A stretch of 64,000 bases of DNA from Chitinophaga japonensis (GTDB lineage Bacteria > Bacteroidota > Bacteroidia > Chitinophagales > Chitinophagaceae). The notes under the pieces are model-generated. The model saw only the letters and a list, made by a program, of their open reading frames with translations, was not told the DNA's origin and did no database searches. Made by a program: the position numbers and the translations under genes. Below, one piece after another: positions 35,417 through 44,476 of the stretch. Location: contig NZ_VLLG01000004.1 in the NCBI RefSeq assembly GCF_007830125.1, positions 918,326 to 982,325 on the forward strand. Direction: 5' to 3'. Position 1 is the first letter of the stretch, and the number at the start of each line of letters is the position of its first letter.

Positions 35417-38188
35417 TCAGCGCATTTTCCCATATCTGTAAAAAATAGCGAGGCCCAATATAATGGCCAGGGCGACAGCAATGCCATATTTTAACTTTCC
35501 GGTCGCAGTTTTCTTTTCCTGTTGTAGCTTCCCTGCCTTCCCAATAAAAATGCAGGAAGCCCAGAAATATGGAAGCTCATATGTTCTATCATTCTGCTGT
35601 AGAAATTCCAGCTTAGCCTTGTTCAGTGCTTCATCACCGTCCATGCCTTCATTAAGGTATTTATAAAACAACTCCATCAATTGGTAGGTAGCCTTATTGT
35701 CAATCTGCCATAAATTGGTGACGGTCATAGGAATACCGGCTCCCGCAAAGCCGCGTGCCAGGCTAAATATACCTTCTCCCCGTATGTTCTTACCTGTACC
35801 TGTATTACAGGCAGATAATACGATCATTTTTGTTTGCACGTTCCCAAGCAGTTGTAATTCAGTAAGCCTAAGCGTTGAATCGCGGAAATAAATGACAGGT
35901 TCCTGCACCAGGCTATCAGCATCCGCATGTGAATACAGGTGCACAATCGGATACAATGGTAAACTGCCAAAGAAACGCCTTTTCGTTGCTGCTTCCTTAA
36001 TTAAAAAAGTAGCGGATGAAAAATGGCTTGCTATTTTTTTTAATGAACGATCTGCATCGGCAAGCGCCGGCTTTTGCAGCCGTGACTCATAATGAACCGG
36101 TGCAATTCCAAGCAGGCTGCTCTGCAACGACATTGACTCATCACTGTATCTCATTAAATAACTGGCGGAATAGGTATAGCTGAACACATACTTTTTCAAT
36201 AGAAAACTGGTACTCACTGCCGGGTCTGTCAACAACAACTCAAAGGGAACAAATTGATCATCCTGTGAAATGATCACTCGTCCCGGAGGAATATGCAATG
36301 GCCTAAACAAGCTGTCATGCAACTGACCGGCCAGTTGCCGGTAACGTATATATTGCAGGTTCAGGGTCGATTTATCTGAGCAAAGCGCTAACAGCTCTCT
36401 GACGACAGCATTATAATTTTTAAAATGATGCTTGCTTAAAGTGATAGTATCTGCATTGATCATTAACGTATAGATCAGGCTGTCACTATTGAAATACTCC
36501 ACCAGTGACTGATTGTCTCTTAAGCAACGTGCACGGATATCGCCGACGGTATAAACGGTGGTATCATATTTATACTGATAGTACACCGGATACTTCTCCT
36601 CCAGCGTTCCCAGATACTTTTCCAGTTCTTCAGCAGTTGCAAACAATTGCTGCCTGAGCATGTTATAGGCCGGCGTACTCTCTTCCAGTATCGATAACTG
36701 CTGCCGTAAGGAAAATAATTTAACCCTGAGCTGCCGTTCCCTGGCAACATCTGATGGTGCGAGATATTTTTGCGCGCCCAGTTCATTCAACTTATCATTT
36801 AACAGTATTGCCCGGCTTCTTTCAAAAAAGAAAAATGCCATTTCCGGACGATCAAGCTGATAACAGGTTTCGATAGCCATTTCATACATTCCCTTTATCT
36901 TTTCCCGCCAGAATAGTTTGGAATGCTCACTGTATTGCCTCCGGCGCATCTGGTCAACCATTTTGTCTGCCACCCGGAAAGTGCCCAGCGCCGCATGCAG
37001 CAAGGAGGCGTCCCCTTCCGTTCTATATAGTTCCAGCATCGCTTCCGCCTTATTGGCCAGCAGTGTATATACAAAATAGTCATTACCTACCATCTTAAGC
37101 ATATCGGTAGATGGATTGTGCTGCAGCACAGTGTCTTTAAAGGGTATGGGCATTGCCGCCAACCCTTTCTGGTAGTAGAGCAATGCTTTGCGATGTGCTT
37201 TACGCCCTGCATAAAGCGCCCCGACATTATTATACAAGCCAGACAGCAAATAGGCGTCTTTTGCCTGCCGGGCCAACTCAATGCCCTGCATATAACAGGC
37301 AATAGCCCTTTGGGGGTTATTCAGTTCCCTGTCATAGATATAGTACCCCAGATCAATTATATTACGTACGGCCTGTATCAGATTTTTACAACGCAGATTT
37401 AGAGCGATCGCCTTCCTGTAATAAGTAATAGCGGCATAAGCGCTTTTCTTTTTACCCAGCAGCCTGCCGTAAATTGAACAGATAACGGCAAGCCTTTCAT
37501 CAGATATTTCACGGCCACTGGTAAAAAAACGCAATGGCTGCTGCATGGTGCTTTCTGCTGCCGCAACATCATCCAGGTACAATTGCGCCTGCGCCTTCTG
37601 TAACATCATACTTACTTCAAAAGAAGTATCTTTCATCTCCCGGGCCAACAATATGCCCTTATCGGCTGTTTCAATACTTTTCTGATAATCTGCTGCTTCC
37701 CAGAAACAAAAAGCCTTTCGCTCATAGGCCATGAGCGCTATGTATGTTTTCTCCGGGAATTGTAATCCCACAGTAATACAACTGTCAAAATAGCTATTCG
37801 CCTCGGCCAGGAGGTACAGCCGTTCATAATACAAGCCCAGGTTAAACAATGAGTGGGTCAGAAAAGAGCGTTGTGCACCCGGCGTACCTGCACTATTGAT
37901 GTCGGCCGCTTCCCTGGCATAGCGAATGGCCTTTTCAACATCCCCGGTTGCCCGGTATGCGCTGCCCAACCGGTGTAATATGCGGGCACGGATACTGTCC
38001 CTTGCTGTGCTGCAGCGGATATGCAGGGACAGTAACCGCTGCAGCTTTTGCATGCTTTGCGCTGGCGGCTCATTACTTTGCTCCACCGCCACAATTTCCC
38101 GCATCCAGGCAGCACCGGATGAAGGGCATTGCGCCGGGCTGGCATTGCCGGACAGTACACAGAGCAATATCAATATATACCTTATCAA
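35417..38188 (-). CDS. Secreted TPR-CHAT domain protease with C-terminal membrane anchor
   Basis: 923 residues. A signal peptide (MIRYILILLCVLSGNASPAQ) precedes tetratricopeptide repeats to about residue 430 (AIACYMQGIELARQAKDAYL; ALLYYQKGLAAMP), a helical linker and a CHAT caspase-like domain. The catalytic pair appears intact: His754 in VHLYSHADAD and Cys794 in IVLSACNTGTG, followed by GFAGAGIPMTVTNLW. One hydrophobic helix (IAVALAIILGLAIFY) near residue 905 and a short basic tail would anchor it with the protease outside the cytoplasm. The start is a TTG overlapping the upstream subtilisin stop as TTGA; no other start is possible, since a stop lies three codons upstream. Targets are unknown. 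Confidence 0.88.
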   Translation of the reverse strand: MIRYILILLCVLSGNASPAQCPSSGAAWMREIVAVEQSNEPPAQSMQKLQRLLSLHIRCSTARDSIRARILHRLGSAYRATGDVEKAIRYAREAADINSAGTPGAQRSFLTHSLFNLGLYYERLYLLAEANSYFDSCITVGLQFPEKTYIALMAYERKAFCFWEAADYQKSIETADKGILLAREMKDTSFEVSMMLQKAQAQLYLDDVAAAESTMQQPLRFFTSGREISDERLAVICSIYGRLLGKKKSAYAAITYYRKAIALNLRCKNLIQAVRNIIDLGYYIYDRELNNPQRAIACYMQGIELARQAKDAYLLSGLYNNVGALYAGRKAHRKALLYYQKGLAAMPIPFKDTVLQHNPSTDMLKMVGNDYFVYTLLANKAEAMLELYRTEGDASLLHAALGTFRVADKMVDQMRRRQYSEHSKLFWREKIKGMYEMAIETCYQLDRPEMAFFFFERSRAILLNDKLNELGAQKYLAPSDVARERQLRVKLFSLRQQLSILEESTPAYNMLRQQLFATAEELEKYLGTLEEKYPVYYQYKYDTTVYTVGDIRARCLRDNQSLVEYFNSDSLIYTLMINADTITLSKHHFKNYNAVVRELLALCSDKSTLNLQYIRYRQLAGQLHDSLFRPLHIPPGRVIISQDDQFVPFELLLTDPAVSTSFLLKKYVFSYTYSASYLMRYSDESMSLQSSLLGIAPVHYESRLQKPALADADRSLKKIASHFSSATFLIKEAATKRRFFGSLPLYPIVHLYSHADADSLVQEPVIYFRDSTLRLTELQLLGNVQTKMIVLSACNTGTGKNIRGEGIFSLARGFAGAGIPMTVTNLWQIDNKATYQLMELFYKYLNEGMDGDEALNKAKLEFLQQNDRTYELPYFWASCIFIGKAGKLQQEKKTATGKLKYGIAVALAIILGLAIFYRYGKMR

Positions 38189-39636
38189 GGTTGCTTATGC
38201 TTAATGAACTTCCCTCCCCGTATATAGTTTTTGTCGGCCAAGGGGGGCTCTTTCGTAACTATGCCGGGAATGTCCATCAAAGCCTGCATTACCTTTCCTT
38301 TTGTATTACCCTGCGCGTTGTCCACCGTCCGCGGTAAAAATGCCCCGATTTGCCCGGTCGCAATCGCTGCGGCAAAGGACGATCCCCTGACATATTCCTG
38401 CTCCCCGGCGGGATAAAATATAAACGGCCCCAGGAACTCCATACGCCGCCCTCTTACCCGGTCAGCCTTCACCCCCAGATCAACATACCGGGCGGAGTAA
38501 TTCTGGGCAGGGCTGACGCTGCTGCCGTCTGTTGTGGTAACCGTTATGACACTATTAGCATCCCCGCTCAGGCAGGCCGGGTAAAACTTGTGATGGCCAA
38601 GATCACGAAGTGAATCTGCCGGGACCTTCCTGTCAAGACGCGCCTTCTCGTCCACATCACGCATTTCGTTACCTGCGGCCGCAATGAATAGTATACCCGC
38701 TTCCGGCAACACTTCTGTGATCAGTTTGGTCAGGTAAGGATGGGGGATCGTGTCGTAGTAATAGAATCCCCAACTGGCATTGATAATACGGGCCTTCATT
38801 TCCTTCGCGTAATGGATAGCGCAGATGCAATCAAACAGATCACCGTTACCATCCTTGTCATGTGTCTTTAAAGTCATTATCTGCACAAAATTCCTTGAAA
38901 ATTGCGCCGTGGAAAATGCCTCCGCAATATACCCGCTCACCAGCGATCCATGCCGGCCTTTATTATCATCCCGGATATTGGCGTTTTTATCTACAAAGTT
39001 CCAGCCGCGTATATCACCCGGATAACAACTCACATCCCTGTCTGAAAGCACAGGCCTTTCCGCTTTGTTAGTCCACAGGAAATGTGCAAGCTGAAATTGA
39101 ACCGTATCAATACCAGTATCCAATACGGCGATGACGATCGTGTCCCTGCCTGCGCCATCTATAGGACGGAAGGATGTCTCGGCTCTGAAGTGGCCGCTTT
39201 CCCAGGGCAGCACCGGGACATACTCTACGGGCAGTTTACTGATAAAGTTCCGTGAATAATAGGCAATGGTGTCTTCTCCAACATCCTTGCTGCTGCCGGC
39301 AGCGCCACCGCCCACGCCTTCTGAATGAATAACATTATGTATATCCTTTGCCTTCCATAGCTCCACATAGGAGCCGCAATTACCACATTGCCGGATATCA
39401 ACCCTGTTGATCCCTGATCTCGCGAGCTCAGCTTTGATCCTGGCTTTGCTTACCTGATATTCCCCTTCCTTAAATGCTATGATAATTTCATCTTCCTCAT
39501 ATCCTTTATAGGATGATGCTTTCTCCCTCTCCTCCTTCTTTATAACAGGTTTTCCTTTTGCATCCTGTGCCCGGCAGCATTGTACGATTAACAGGGCCAA
39601 CAATAAAACAGGCATGGCGCCCATACATTTTTTCAT
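38185..39636 (-). CDS. Secreted subtilisin-like serine protease (S8)
   Basis: 483 residues. Signal peptide MKKCMGAMPVLLLALLIVQC, then a propeptide-like region (EDEIIIAFKEGEYQVSKARI) that could be an I9-type inhibitor. All catalytic residues are present: Asp173 (AVLDTGIDT), His229 (GRHGSLVSGY), the oxyanion Asn323 (AAAGNE) and Ser420 (RGSSFAAAIATG). The enzyme acts in the periplasm or outside. There is no C-terminal sorting domain. It is coupled to the CHAT gene by a four-base overlap and follows the anti-sigma-like gene by 20 bases, so the two proteases are made together. Confidence 0.93.
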   Translation of the reverse strand: MKKCMGAMPVLLLALLIVQCCRAQDAKGKPVIKKEEREKASSYKGYEEDEIIIAFKEGEYQVSKARIKAELARSGINRVDIRQCGNCGSYVELWKAKDIHNVIHSEGVGGGAAGSSKDVGEDTIAYYSRNFISKLPVEYVPVLPWESGHFRAETSFRPIDGAGRDTIVIAVLDTGIDTVQFQLAHFLWTNKAERPVLSDRDVSCYPGDIRGWNFVDKNANIRDDNKGRHGSLVSGYIAEAFSTAQFSRNFVQIMTLKTHDKDGNGDLFDCICAIHYAKEMKARIINASWGFYYYDTIPHPYLTKLITEVLPEAGILFIAAAGNEMRDVDEKARLDRKVPADSLRDLGHHKFYPACLSGDANSVITVTTTDGSSVSPAQNYSARYVDLGVKADRVRGRRMEFLGPFIFYPAGEQEYVRGSSFAAAIATGQIGAFLPRTVDNAQGNTKGKVMQALMDIPGIVTKEPPLADKNYIRGGKFIKHKQP

Positions 39637-39656
39637 GATGCTATGTTATTTGAGGT

Positions 39657-40382
39657 TTAAAAATGGCGTATCCAGGCTTCCGCTGTTTGGCTGCCGGGAA
39701 GCCGCTGCTCAATGATCGCCTGCAGTATTTTCCGCGCTTCCTCTTTGTCATTACCGGCAGATCGTCGCATCAACGTAACCGCTTTGTAAAAGGGGCCAGG
39801 GTTTGCATACAGGCCCTGGTGCGCACTAAGCGTATCAAACTGCCTTAACGCTTTATCATATTCACCGGTTACCAGATATATAAGCCCAAGATGTTTACGG
39901 GCTTCCGCCGCCTGCGTTCCCTGCCGGCACAGCGACAGAAAGATCTGCTCGGCCGTTATAAACTCCTGCCGGTTAAAAGCGGCAATCCCCAGTTGCAGGC
40001 TGTCCTGCCGGCCCATAGTAACGGGCAGCACTTTCAGCTCACGGTCAATATACCGCTCAGCAAGTTGCCGTGGGGAAGGCGGTTGCAGCAACAACCATCC
40101 TATCAATACCAGCAGGCAGGCGGCCGCCGCATACAGCAGCCATTGCCGGATGCGGGACTGGGGTTTAACAACACCCGCTGACAACTGCTGATACAGTTCG
40201 TCAAAAGTTTTGCGCTTTTGCTCCAGCAAGGTGGCCCTTACGCTTTGTCGGGCAGCGACATAGAAACTTACCGCCTCCGCAAAGGCCATATCTGTTTCAC
40301 AGCGACGCGCAAAGGCCGCTTTTTCCTCTTCAGGCATCTCTCCCTGGAAATAGCGATCTATGTATGCCAACACGTCCTCCAT
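39657..40382 (-). CDS. Single-TM anti-sigma-like protein with TPR-like outer domain
   Basis: 241 residues. Residues 1-75 are an acidic-basic helical cytoplasmic part (LAYIDRYFQGEMPEEEKAAF), like the N-termini of Bacteroidota anti-sigma factors that count negatively charged residues before the first helix. One transmembrane helix spans about 81-99 (WLLYAAAACLLVLIGWLLLQ). The outer part has TPR-like repeats (AAFNRQEFITAEQIFLSLCR; LIYLVTGEYDKALRQFDTL). It starts one base after the sigma gene ends. I infer that it restrains the sigma factor and senses the envelope state. Confidence 0.75.
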   Translation of the reverse strand: MEDVLAYIDRYFQGEMPEEEKAAFARRCETDMAFAEAVSFYVAARQSVRATLLEQKRKTFDELYQQLSAGVVKPQSRIRQWLLYAAAACLLVLIGWLLLQPPSPRQLAERYIDRELKVLPVTMGRQDSLQLGIAAFNRQEFITAEQIFLSLCRQGTQAAEARKHLGLIYLVTGEYDKALRQFDTLSAHQGLYANPGPFYKAVTLMRRSAGNDKEEARKILQAIIEQRLPGSQTAEAWIRHF

Positions 40383-40383
40383 A

Positions 40384-40980
40384 TCAGCGCCTGATTGGTT
40401 TTACCTTTTCCCTTAATTTCTCCAGGCAACGGAGCCTTGTGGTTTTAACCACCTCCGGCGATTGATATTGCATTTGCAGTGCAATCTCACGGTCGCTGTA
40501 CCCATCTTCAAAGAGCAACAATAACTGCTGGCATTTCTCCCCTATTTCCCGAAGCTTTTGCATCATCAACCAACGATCGCTTTTATCAACCAGTTGCTGT
40601 ATAACGGTACGCGCCCTGTCCGGCAATGCAGTGACCAGCAGGTCTATTACCTCTGTATCATGTACGCTGCTTTTATTGGTCGTTTTTTTTCGCACGAGGT
40701 CAACACATTTATTCATAAAAATCTGATAGGCGTAGGATTTTAACGAAGAACGGCCTTCAAACCGGCCATTAATGATATGTTCAATAACACTGAGCATGGT
40801 ATCAGAGTAGGCGCTGGCGCATTCATCTTCAGGAAGATGATATTTCCTGGCGCCCTGGCTGATAAAATAAAAGAAATGCTCGTACAGTTTTTTCTCGGCA
40901 ATACGGCGCTCCGCACCACCCGCCTGCAGACTGTCAACCAGGGTTACTTCAGCATTGAGGGATTTGCCCAGGTGAAACAT
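40384..40980 (-). CDS. ECF-like RNA polymerase sigma factor
   Basis: 198 residues. The region-2 block is FEGRSSLKSYAYQIFMNKCVD and the helix-turn-helix of region 4 is FEDGYSDREIALQMQYQSPE followed by VVKTTRLRCLEKLREK. It is the first gene of a four-gene minus-strand operon with an anti-sigma-like protein, a subtilisin and a CHAT protease. It probably directs transcription of its own operon, and perhaps the divergent pair, in response to an envelope signal. The intergenic region of 133 bases shows no housekeeping promoter, which would fit self-activation. Confidence 0.85.
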   Translation of the reverse strand: MFHLGKSLNAEVTLVDSLQAGGAERRIAEKKLYEHFFYFISQGARKYHLPEDECASAYSDTMLSVIEHIINGRFEGRSSLKSYAYQIFMNKCVDLVRKKTTNKSSVHDTEVIDLLVTALPDRARTVIQQLVDKSDRWLMMQKLREIGEKCQQLLLLFEDGYSDREIALQMQYQSPEVVKTTRLRCLEKLREKVKPIRR

Positions 40981-41113
40981 AGTAGAAGAAGAGGGTCTGT
41001 AATACCATTAATTGTTACTGGAAGATACAAAAAAAATTTGTGCTGTTGTTTCCTATACATCATTAAACTACGACTTATCTCCAAAAGCAACTTTCACACA
41101 AAAAACAGATACA

Positions 41114-41734
41114 ATGAAAGACGTTACAACAGTAGCCCCTCAAAAGCTGCTCTCATTGGCCAGTCAACTGGTGTACGGACATGCCTATCCCAATCCCGAC
41201 GATTCGAAACTTCCGCCCAACCCCTGGGACCCGCTCGTTCGCCGGGCTTTGGAGCGCGTGGCGCTTTTTGGTCCGGGCCCTCAGCCGTGGCAGATCATTG
41301 CCAGGCGCCGGCCGGAAGTCTGGGATATGCTGGGTGACGGGCAGTTCAGGCAAACATGGCTCAACCCGCAGCCGCTTCCACCAGGTATTGCATTTGCTTA
41401 CGCACTTGCCCGGGAAGCCCTTGACCGCGCCCACTTGCTCTATGATGTAGCAGCAGCTACCGGGCAGCATGATGACGAACAGTCTGCCGAAAAGGCAGCG
41501 CGGTTCATTTATCAGTTCGCAGATGATCTTTGCCCTGTTCCGCCCAAGATCACGATTCCCCCCAAAGACCCGCGGCCAGACCCGCAACCTCGCCCCGAAT
41601 GGTCTGCATTGGAACTGGCGGTAGTGGCGCTGGAATTTCATCAGGCAGCGGCAGGTGCCATACAAAAAAATATGCAGGAAGCTTTTACCCTTGCGGCCGA
41701 TAAAATAGCGGCAACTGCCGCCGACAGGATGTGA
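41114..41734 (+). CDS. Hypothetical cytoplasmic protein with LNPQPLPP motif
   Basis: 206 residues from the ATG at 41114 (MKDVTTVAPQKLLSLASQLV); the frame is open 34 codons further upstream, but that part crosses the promoter region. A proline-rich block WLNPQPLPPG sits at residues 82-91 and a second proline-rich linker at 139-162 (CPVPPKITIPP; KDPRPDPQPRPEW); the rest is alanine-rich helix. There is no signal peptide or membrane segment. The LNPQPLPP string recurs in otherwise unrelated bacterial proteins of unknown role. It is divergent from the sigma/protease operon and 43 bases upstream of another unknown gene. Confidence 0.75.
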   Translation: MKDVTTVAPQKLLSLASQLVYGHAYPNPDDSKLPPNPWDPLVRRALERVALFGPGPQPWQIIARRRPEVWDMLGDGQFRQTWLNPQPLPPGIAFAYALAREALDRAHLLYDVAAATGQHDDEQSAEKAARFIYQFADDLCPVPPKITIPPKDPRPDPQPRPEWSALELAVVALEFHQAAAGAIQKNMQEAFTLAADKIAATAADRM

Positions 41735-41777
41735 AAAAGTAAGATTATTCTCATTATTAACCATAAAATGTAACCCA

Positions 41778-42626
41778 ATGATCACAGAAGCTAATCCCTT
41801 GTTTCAGAAGGCAACGCCTTCCAGGGACCAAATCAAAGAGGTGATTTATCTCATGGACCAACAGTTTTCCGAGGAAATGGCCCAAATCATCAAAGAAGAT
41901 CATTACAAAGCTGAACAGTTGTCGGAAATCAGCCGGCCCTTCCAGGAAATCACACACGTAGACCCACAAAAAGCAGCCGATGCCATATCGGCCCTGGAAA
42001 AATTTGACAAGCTTGCGTTTGAAAAGCAATCACTTAAATTGTCTGAAGCGCTTAAAGGCATAGAGGAACAAAAAAATCTCACGATCAGCTTTGACAGCCG
42101 GCTCAGGGTTGGTGGCCCGCCTTACGACGTATCCTGGACCAGTGGTGGTTTTTGTTCTGCTAACAAGGACACAGGAGAGTTCCGGATCAACCCCGTTAAT
42201 GGGTTTGCAGGAGCGGGAGTAGGCATGTATGTCATACCCAAGCAGGATACCATTGGTAGTTTTTCCGCACATGTGCCTATTGACTATTCCTGGACCAATT
42301 GGAACTACAAGGGCGGAGCCGCATTTTCAAGGGGAGGCGTCAGAGTAAAGATCGAGAACTTCAGCGGCGAACAGGGCCCTTTCTACAGTGAGCCGTTTGA
42401 ATTATGGAATGCCGGGGGAACTCCTTGGCTGGTGCGGCACGAAGACTATACGGTGCTCGTTCATACGCCGGCGGCAGAGACTTTTTTCTATATGAAAGCT
42501 AATGTTCCGTACCTGATCTGGGTTTGGTGCTGGGGATATACGCAGGTTAGCGGTTCCGGCGCCATATCACTGGCTTCCATCACATGCAATATGCCATACT
42601 TTGTTCTAAAACCGGCCTGGTTTTAA
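41778..42626 (+). CDS. Hypothetical protein, helical N-terminus and aromatic beta-rich C-terminus
   Basis: 282 residues with no signal peptide. Residues 1-95 are charged and helical (EVIYLMDQQFSEEMAQIIKE; ISALEKFDKLAFEKQSLKL). From about 100 on the protein is rich in Trp, Tyr and Gly (VGGPPYDVSWTSGGFC; YSWTNWNYKGGAAFSRGG; VPYLIWVWCWGYTQVSGSG), suggesting a beta-sandwich. No known family is recognised. It follows the LNPQPLPP gene by 43 bases and is probably co-transcribed, divergent from the sigma/CHAT/subtilisin operon. It could be a protease substrate or an effector, but this is only inference from position. Confidence 0.75.
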   Translation: MITEANPLFQKATPSRDQIKEVIYLMDQQFSEEMAQIIKEDHYKAEQLSEISRPFQEITHVDPQKAADAISALEKFDKLAFEKQSLKLSEALKGIEEQKNLTISFDSRLRVGGPPYDVSWTSGGFCSANKDTGEFRINPVNGFAGAGVGMYVIPKQDTIGSFSAHVPIDYSWTNWNYKGGAAFSRGGVRVKIENFSGEQGPFYSEPFELWNAGGTPWLVRHEDYTVLVHTPAAETFFYMKANVPYLIWVWCWGYTQVSGSGAISLASITCNMPYFVLKPAWF

Positions 42627-42792
42627 CGCCTGGTTAGTATCATATCCCGGTACGTACGGCCACGCAGAAAATATTGGTCCTGCAACGCTGTTCGTACCGG
42701 GTAATTTCCGGAAATACCTCCTTACCTTCTCCTCATCCTTTGGCAGTCTTACATATACTATGTACTGCTCATCACCAGCGCCCAATACCTCT

Positions 42793-42824
42793 AAAAAAAG
42801 AAAACCGGAATAAGACTATTCCGG
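42793..42824 (-). terminator. Rho-independent terminator of the EmrAB/TolC operon
   Basis: ccggaata (42805-42812) pairs with tattccgg (42817-42824) around agac. On the minus strand the stem is followed by TTTTCTTTTTTTAG. It lies about 60 bases after the last gene. Confidence 0.85.
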
Positions 42825-42881
42825 CTTCTACCTAAACCTACAACTGTTACACTGTTAGTAACTAACCTTCATAATTTATCG

Positions 42882-44462
42882 CTAGTGCATGGCGGAAGCA
42901 TCCAGCTTCCCCTGCGCCTTGTTTCGTTTTACCAGTAATACCAGCGGTGTAAAGATCAGGAACATCACGCCCAGGTACAGGAATACATCCATATAGGACA
43001 GCACCGTCTGCTGCCTGGTAATGGTATATTCCAACGACTGGTAAGCGCTCTGCAACGCCGTTTGCGGGTCCATGCCCTTGTGGATAAAGCTGTTCTGCAC
43101 CTGGTGCACCCGGTTCATCACTTCCGGGTTGTTCACATCCAGTTTGCTCACCAGGTCCGTGCGGTGCAGGTCGTTACGGCGGGACACAAAAGTGGTGATC
43201 AATGCGATCCCGAACGATCCGCCCAACTGCCGGGCCATGCCGGTAAAGGCCGCGCCCTGGCCTATCTGCACGCCCTTCAGGGAGGACAGCGCCAGCGCGG
43301 TAATTGGAATGAACAGCATACCCATGCCCACACCGCGTACGATCAGCATCCAGAAGAATGCATCCTCGCCCGTATCCGGTGTGATGATCTTATAGCCCCA
43401 GAAACTGTACACAAAGAAAGAGATCATGCCGACGGCGATGAGGTACTGCTGCGGCACCCCCTTCTCCAGCATTTTACCAATGATTGGCATCATAAAGGCC
43501 GTCATCAGCGCGGCAGGTATCATCAGCATACCAGACTGCGTGGCGGTCCACCCCATTATGCCCTGCGTATACAGGGGTATAATGAAGGTGGACCCGTACA
43601 AACCAAATCCCATGATAAATGATAAAACCGTTCCGATCCGTAAATTGCCATTCTTTAACACACGCAGTTCCACGATTGGGTTCTTGTACATCAACTCCCT
43701 CCATACAAAGAAGAAAAATCCAAGCACCGACATTACCGTGAGCACGGTTACCGTCGAGTCATTAAACCAGTCATCCTCCTGGCCGCGCTCCAGCACATAT
43801 TGCAACGCTCCTACCGCCATTGCCAGGAAACCAATGCCCCACCAGTCAATTTCATTCGCCGCTTTCTTTTCCGCAAATTTGGGACTACGCACAAATTGCA
43901 GGGTCAGCAAGGTGGCTATTACGCCAATGGGAATGTTGATGTAAAAAATATAAGGCCATGCATAATTATCTACAATATACCCGCCCAGCGGAGGCCCCAG
44001 CGTGGGACCGATGATCACGCCCATGCCGTAGATGGCCTGGGCCATGCCGCGCTTCTCCAGCGGGTAGCTTTCTGTAATAATGGTTTGTGAAGTTACCAGC
44101 AGCGCGCCGCCGCCTACCCCCTGTATAAAGCGGAACAGGATCAGTTCCCACAGGGTGGAGGCGTTACCGCACAGGAAAGAGGATATGGTAAACATCACGA
44201 TGGATACCGCAAAATAGTTCCGGCGGCCAAACTGCTGCGCCAGCCAGCTCGTCATCGGGATGATGATCACGTTACCGATGGCGTAGGCGGTCACTACCCA
44301 GCCTATTTCGCTCATGGTAGCGCCCAGGTTGCCCCGCATATCATTCAAAGCCACGTTCACAATGGTGGTATCCACGATCTCCAGCAGGGCGCAGAAGATA
44401 GCCGTGATCGTAATGATCACCCTGCGGGCGCCGTATTCCACCAATGATTCCTGTTGCATCAT
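42882..44462 (-). CDS. EmrB/QacA-type MFS drug transporter (DHA2 family)
   Basis: 526 residues with about 14 hydrophobic segments. FCALLEIVDTTIVNVALND is the DHA2 motif in helix 1, and WVVTAYAIGNVIIIPMTSWL and FIQGVGGGALLVTSQTIIT match motifs further on, as does the antiporter-type motif C region (GVIIGPTLGPPLGGYIVDN). It should export drugs or toxic compounds by proton antiport, together with the EmrA-like adaptor encoded 14 bases upstream and the TolC-like channel. It is the last gene of a four-gene TetR-led operon with a terminator. Confidence 0.95.
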   Translation of the reverse strand: MMQQESLVEYGARRVIITITAIFCALLEIVDTTIVNVALNDMRGNLGATMSEIGWVVTAYAIGNVIIIPMTSWLAQQFGRRNYFAVSIVMFTISSFLCGNASTLWELILFRFIQGVGGGALLVTSQTIITESYPLEKRGMAQAIYGMGVIIGPTLGPPLGGYIVDNYAWPYIFYINIPIGVIATLLTLQFVRSPKFAEKKAANEIDWWGIGFLAMAVGALQYVLERGQEDDWFNDSTVTVLTVMSVLGFFFFVWRELMYKNPIVELRVLKNGNLRIGTVLSFIMGFGLYGSTFIIPLYTQGIMGWTATQSGMLMIPAALMTAFMMPIIGKMLEKGVPQQYLIAVGMISFFVYSFWGYKIITPDTGEDAFFWMLIVRGVGMGMLFIPITALALSSLKGVQIGQGAAFTGMARQLGGSFGIALITTFVSRRNDLHRTDLVSKLDVNNPEVMNRVHQVQNSFIHKGMDPQTALQSAYQSLEYTITRQQTVLSYMDVFLYLGVMFLIFTPLVLLVKRNKAQGKLDASAMH

Positions 44463-44476
44463 AAGAAAACGATCTT

